The notes under the pieces: model-generated
Told to the model about the DNA's origin: nothing
Seen by the model: only the letters and a program-made list of their open reading frames with translations
Database searches by the model: none
In this document: piece by piece, positions 60,486 to 64,000 of the stretch
How positions within the stretch are numbered: the first letter of the stretch is position 1
Layout of the letters: the number at the start of each line of letters is the position of its first letter
Assembly: GCF_954871325.1 (NCBI RefSeq)
Contig: NC_088779.1
Location: forward strand, 17,238,846-17,302,845
Direction of reading: 5' to 3'
Length of the DNA stretch: 64,000 nucleotides
From: Gordionus sp. m RMFG-2023
Taxonomy: Eukaryota; Nematomorpha; Gordioida; Chordodea; Parachordodidae
Position numbers and translations under genes: made by a program

Positions 60486-61707
60486 ATTCCATGTGCCGAA
60501 TACCTCCTATCCTATAAGTTTTAGACTAATTTATAAGTTATTACGCTACTTGACTAAGAAAAGACATGTATTGACTGATTACGCAATTTGACTGTTACAT
60601 AAACTTAACCCTGGCTATCCCACACTTATGTTTTGGTAAAATAAAGCATCTGCTTGATTCTTTTAGGGAATTACCTTTCTAATATTTTTTTTAGCCAAAT
60701 AATTATATTTATTGGTAAATGTTAGAGACCAATTGATTTGCGATAAATAGGTATCCAACTTAAAGTAAGGTCTGGTCTGATCTAAAAATAAATTTAATTG
60801 AAGAGAAGAGAAAGTCAATTTTTAAGGAATGCGGAAGAATTTTTATAATAGCTAAAAGAAAATAAAGAATTATAGTGTTTTTTATCGAAACGAATTATAA
60901 AAACATAAGGAAAAATAATTAAAGATTTGTCAAAGCGAAAAAATTTCGTCCATATAAAATCCTGATAAAAATTTTCTACATAATGCTTCGATCCGAAAAA
61001 ATATCCGCCTATATCTAGTTTGGTTGAATTTCTGGACAGTGCTCTAATAAATATTAATACAACTCTAATCTACACTTAATTTAATAACAAATGTGAAATT
61101 GCGTAAACTTTTTTTATAAAGAATATGTGATGCATTCCGATAAAGTATTGGCGGTAATACATTTGCGATATTGTATTCAAACTCATGGCAATGTATTTTC
61201 GTATTAACCAGTCGTAACCACATTAGACCATTGTTGTAATCCAAAAAGAAATGTACTTGCTTTTAATTTTAAAATGATTAATGGAGGCACGATAAATACA
61301 CTTTTTTTCAATAATATTAAAAATAATTTGAGAATACTTCAACCTGTTTGGAAAGTTTAAAGGAAAACATTATTGGCAAAATAAAAATTAATTATCAGAT
61401 TGACTTCATCTCAGAAGGAAAATTATAAAAGCAATGAACAATATGTAAAGCATGATTAGTGCCTACTAATTTATCCATCAGATATTCTAATCAATAAATA
61501 AAAACCAGTTATAAGCGAAATAAGAACTACGGCACGCCTTAAGCTGAGTCTTAAAATAGTATTTTAAATTACGATTCAAAAATCAATTACATCTAAATAC
61601 ATTAAAGTTTTTCCCTGATTAAAAATATTAGGAATCTTATGATTCTATAATCATTTGTTTCTTGTTCTTTTCACTTTATAGATATTTGACAATAGAAATG
61701 ATATTTT
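60486..61707. other. AT-rich DNA, no gene seen
   Basis: No coding frame, repeat with ends or splice-site pair was recognised before the hAT element begins. Confidence 0.45.
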
Positions 61708-64000
61708 CAGTGGCGTAGACAAGGGGGGGGGGAGTTGGGTTGAAACCCCCCTATCACCCCTCAAAAGAAAAATTTTTTTTAAATTATTTTTTATTTTATT
61801 TCAAAAACTGTTTTAATTTAGAAAAAAAATAAATAATATATATGATATTAAAATGAAATATATTTTTATGAACTAATAAAATATTAAATAACAATTAAAT
61901 ATATATTGTAAATATATTTTTATTGTTTAATTAGATATTTTAAATTTAATAATAAAATTTAAATTGTTAAACTAAATTTAGATAGTTTTTAAAATTTTTA
62001 TTTAATTCCCACATGGATATAAGAAAATTTTTACTAATATTTAAATTGATTTAGAAAATTTATGTAATTTGATTTAGAAATAACAAAATCCTCAAATGAC
62101 GATGGTAATGGTATTCACTTTTATAATATCTTTTATTTAAATATTGCAATTAGAAATACAACCAACATACTCAGGGAAAACAAATGAGTTAGCTAAAATA
62201 AAATCATCAAATGATAATGGTATAATTCTAAATTATCATTTATAAGAGTTTAAAAATGATAATGAAAAATTGTTGGCTGTGAAAAATATTTGGGCACCTG
62301 ACAAATGCTATAAATTTCCATTGTCTTTGGATAAAAGAAATTTAACATTTCAAACATCGTGGCTTAACAAATATAAGTGGCTTGCTTATTCAGCTAATGA
62401 AAAGGGAGCTTTTTGTAAAGTGTGCGTCATTTTTTCACCAAGATATGCTGGACTCGGGTTACAAAAACTCAAAACATTGGTAAGTCAAGTATATATAAGA
62501 TGGAAAGATGCTCTTAAAAATTTTAATTATCATCAACAAAATAAATTTTATCTCAATTCTTGTGAGATATCTGATGCTTTAAAAGCCATCTCTATGAATA
62601 AAAAGATATCAATATCTAATGTATTGAATAAAAAAAAAATTGATATTGTTATAACCAACAGAGCCAGAATAATTATAATAATTGATGCAATCATTTGGCT
62701 AGGGAGGCAGGGCTTAGCATTAAGATCTCATAGAGTATCAGCTGGCCCCTTAACACTTTCATCTTCTCATAATGAAGGGAATTTTAAGAAATTGCTGAAA
62801 CTTTTGTGCAACAATACTGATAATTATATAAATCTTTTTGAAAGCTCGGTTAAAAATGCCACCTACCTTAGTCCATGCATTCAAAATGAAATTATATCCA
62901 TATGCAATAAGTTTATATTGAAAGAAATTTCTACAAAAGTGATAGCATCACCATTTTTTAGTGTTCTGGCGGATGAGACATCGGATGTTGGTAACATAGA
63001 GCAATTATCCATAGCAATAAGGTTTATTGATATGGAATCAGGTCATTATAAAATGAAGGAACTCTTTGTTCAATTTATTGATTTACATGACACTAAATCA
63101 GAGACGATAGCCAAAGAAATTTTAGCATCCCTTCAAGATCTAGATTTAAATTTAAATCTAATGAGAGGCCAGGGATATGATGGAGCTCCCTCAATGAGTG
63201 GTCATGTTAAGGGAGTGCAGTCAAGAATTAGAGAGCTTTATAGCACCGCTTTATATGTTCACTGCAGCTCACATTGCCTAAATTTGATGATATCCGAGGC
63301 ATGTGAAATTCGAGACATCCGGAACAGTTTACGTAAAATTTGCTTAATTTGCTTAATTTAATTGGAATTTATTAGATTTTATTATGTATTAAAGATATCT
63401 TTTTATAATTTAATATATTTTTCAATTAGAAACAATATCGTCGGTTTGTGACTTTTTCACACCACCCAAAAAGAGACAGTTATTTATCCGAACATTTGAT
63501 GATATTGATTCAAATAATCCAAAAAAAAACTAAAACGATTTTGCCCAACTAGGTTTATCGAAAGACAACAATCAGTGAGACTCTTCATAGAATTATATGA
63601 AGTTATTTTTGCAGCACTCGAATCCTACGTATCCAGCAAAGAAAAGGATTCCTCAGATGCTGAATTTTACAGGCGATTACGAAGCCACAATTTTTAATAT
63701 CAATTCAATGTGTATATTTTTTATTTAATTATACTTATGATTTTAGCAAAATACTTCAAAAAATTAATTTGGATTTAAGAGAGGTTATGAATAGGGCAAA
63801 GGATATTGTTGAAATATTAACAAATATCAGAGAAAATGTGGATGAAAAATTTCATGATATTTACAAGAAAGTATAGGAGATCGCTAATTTGTTTAGGATT
63901 GAAATTTTTAAACCTAGAGTAGTTTCAAGACAGTCAAATCGCTTAAATATTGATGCCTCTTCGATCGAGGATTTTTATAAAATAAATATTTTTATTCCCC
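61708..64000 (+). mobile_element. hAT DNA transposon, recently active type, truncated by window end
   Basis: Starts CAGTGGCGTAGACAAGGGG with a 10-G run, the same type of end as copies A and B. A transposase gene follows at 62246 onward. The left 8-bp flank is GATATTTT; the right end lies outside the window, so a target duplication cannot be checked. The region 61760-62240 is A+T-rich 5' sequence. Confidence 0.85.
62270..64000 (+). CDS. hAT transposase (TTF-type zinc finger, DUF4371), 3' truncated
   Basis: This enzyme cuts and pastes hAT elements. The frame is open from about 62246 but has no ATG near its start, so an upstream exon is likely. In order: a TTF-type finger region (FQTSWLNKYKWLAYS, GAFCKVCVIFSP), DUF4371 region (IIWLGRQGLALRSH), catalytic segment SVLADETSDV, second segment GQGYDGAPSMSGHVKG, and CSSHCLNLMISEA. 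A GT-AG intron at 63333-63429 (97 bp) joins NSL in frame to QTISSVCDFFTPPKRDS; the apparent stop at 63359-63361 lies inside it. Later parts, KLKRFCPTRFIERQQSVRLF and FSKILQKINLDLREVM to NVDEKFHDIY, need one frameshift at an A run near 63525, pass a stop near 63698, a second frame change near 63720 and a stop near 63875. So this copy is damaged but young. The dimerisation domain is beyond the window. Confidence 0.85.

Noticed and set aside
1-64000. Retrovirus, LTR element or Polinton copies
   Set aside because: No protease, integrase, capsid-like or envelope-like segment and no paired long direct repeats were recognised.
1-64000. tRNA, rRNA or CRISPR features
   Set aside because: No convincing cloverleaf, ribosomal sequence or regularly spaced repeat-spacer array was seen by eye; a tRNA scan would settle the first.

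Overview
The window is a stretch of nuclear DNA from an animal, probably an invertebrate. It is strongly A+T-rich by eye, gene-poor and full of transposon remains. Two host genes are recognisable, both of metazoan type: a Kv7 (KCNQ) potassium-channel first exon at 9.9-10.3 kb and a galectin gene or cluster at 20.1-32.7 kb, both on the minus strand. Introns that can be read through protein homology are very short (42-51 bp is common), in host genes and in transposons alike. I could not name the species.

Layout. 0-9 kb: a decayed hAT transposase piece, an internally deleted hAT copy with intact ends (1645-3544), nested MITEs and the 3' end of a LINE. 9.86-10.32 kb: KCNQ exon 1; its transmembrane exons would lie at lower coordinates, but none are seen and they may be outside the window. 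12.5-19.5 kb: nested MITEs, a BED-type hAT element on the minus strand and a LINE 3' fragment. 20.1-32.7 kb: nine exons encoding three galectin carbohydrate-recognition domains (CRDs), with large introns that hold a LINE reverse-transcriptase fragment and MITEs. 32.7-45 kb: MITEs, LINE 3' ends, a second decayed hAT, and a PIF/Harbinger element with matching ends, a TTA target duplication and a three-exon MADF-like gene. 46.8-49.5 kb: a 2.7-kb palindrome resembling a foldback element. 50.5-52.5 kb: a second copy of the deleted hAT, inverted relative to the first, with a perfect 8-bp target duplication. 53-61 kb: AT-rich DNA with tandem repeats. 61.7-64 kb: a larger hAT of the same type, with a long transposase frame, running off the window end.

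How parts relate. The galectin exons share phases, and the middle exon is exactly 202 bp in CRD1 and CRD2, so at least these two domains arose by tandem duplication. Several repeat families can be ordered in time by nesting: LINE tail into a TA-flanked MITE, that MITE into a hAT MITE; a hAT MITE into another TA-flanked MITE; a hAT MITE carried inside both deleted hAT copies. I saw no convincing retrovirus, LTR element, Polinton, CRISPR array or RNA gene.
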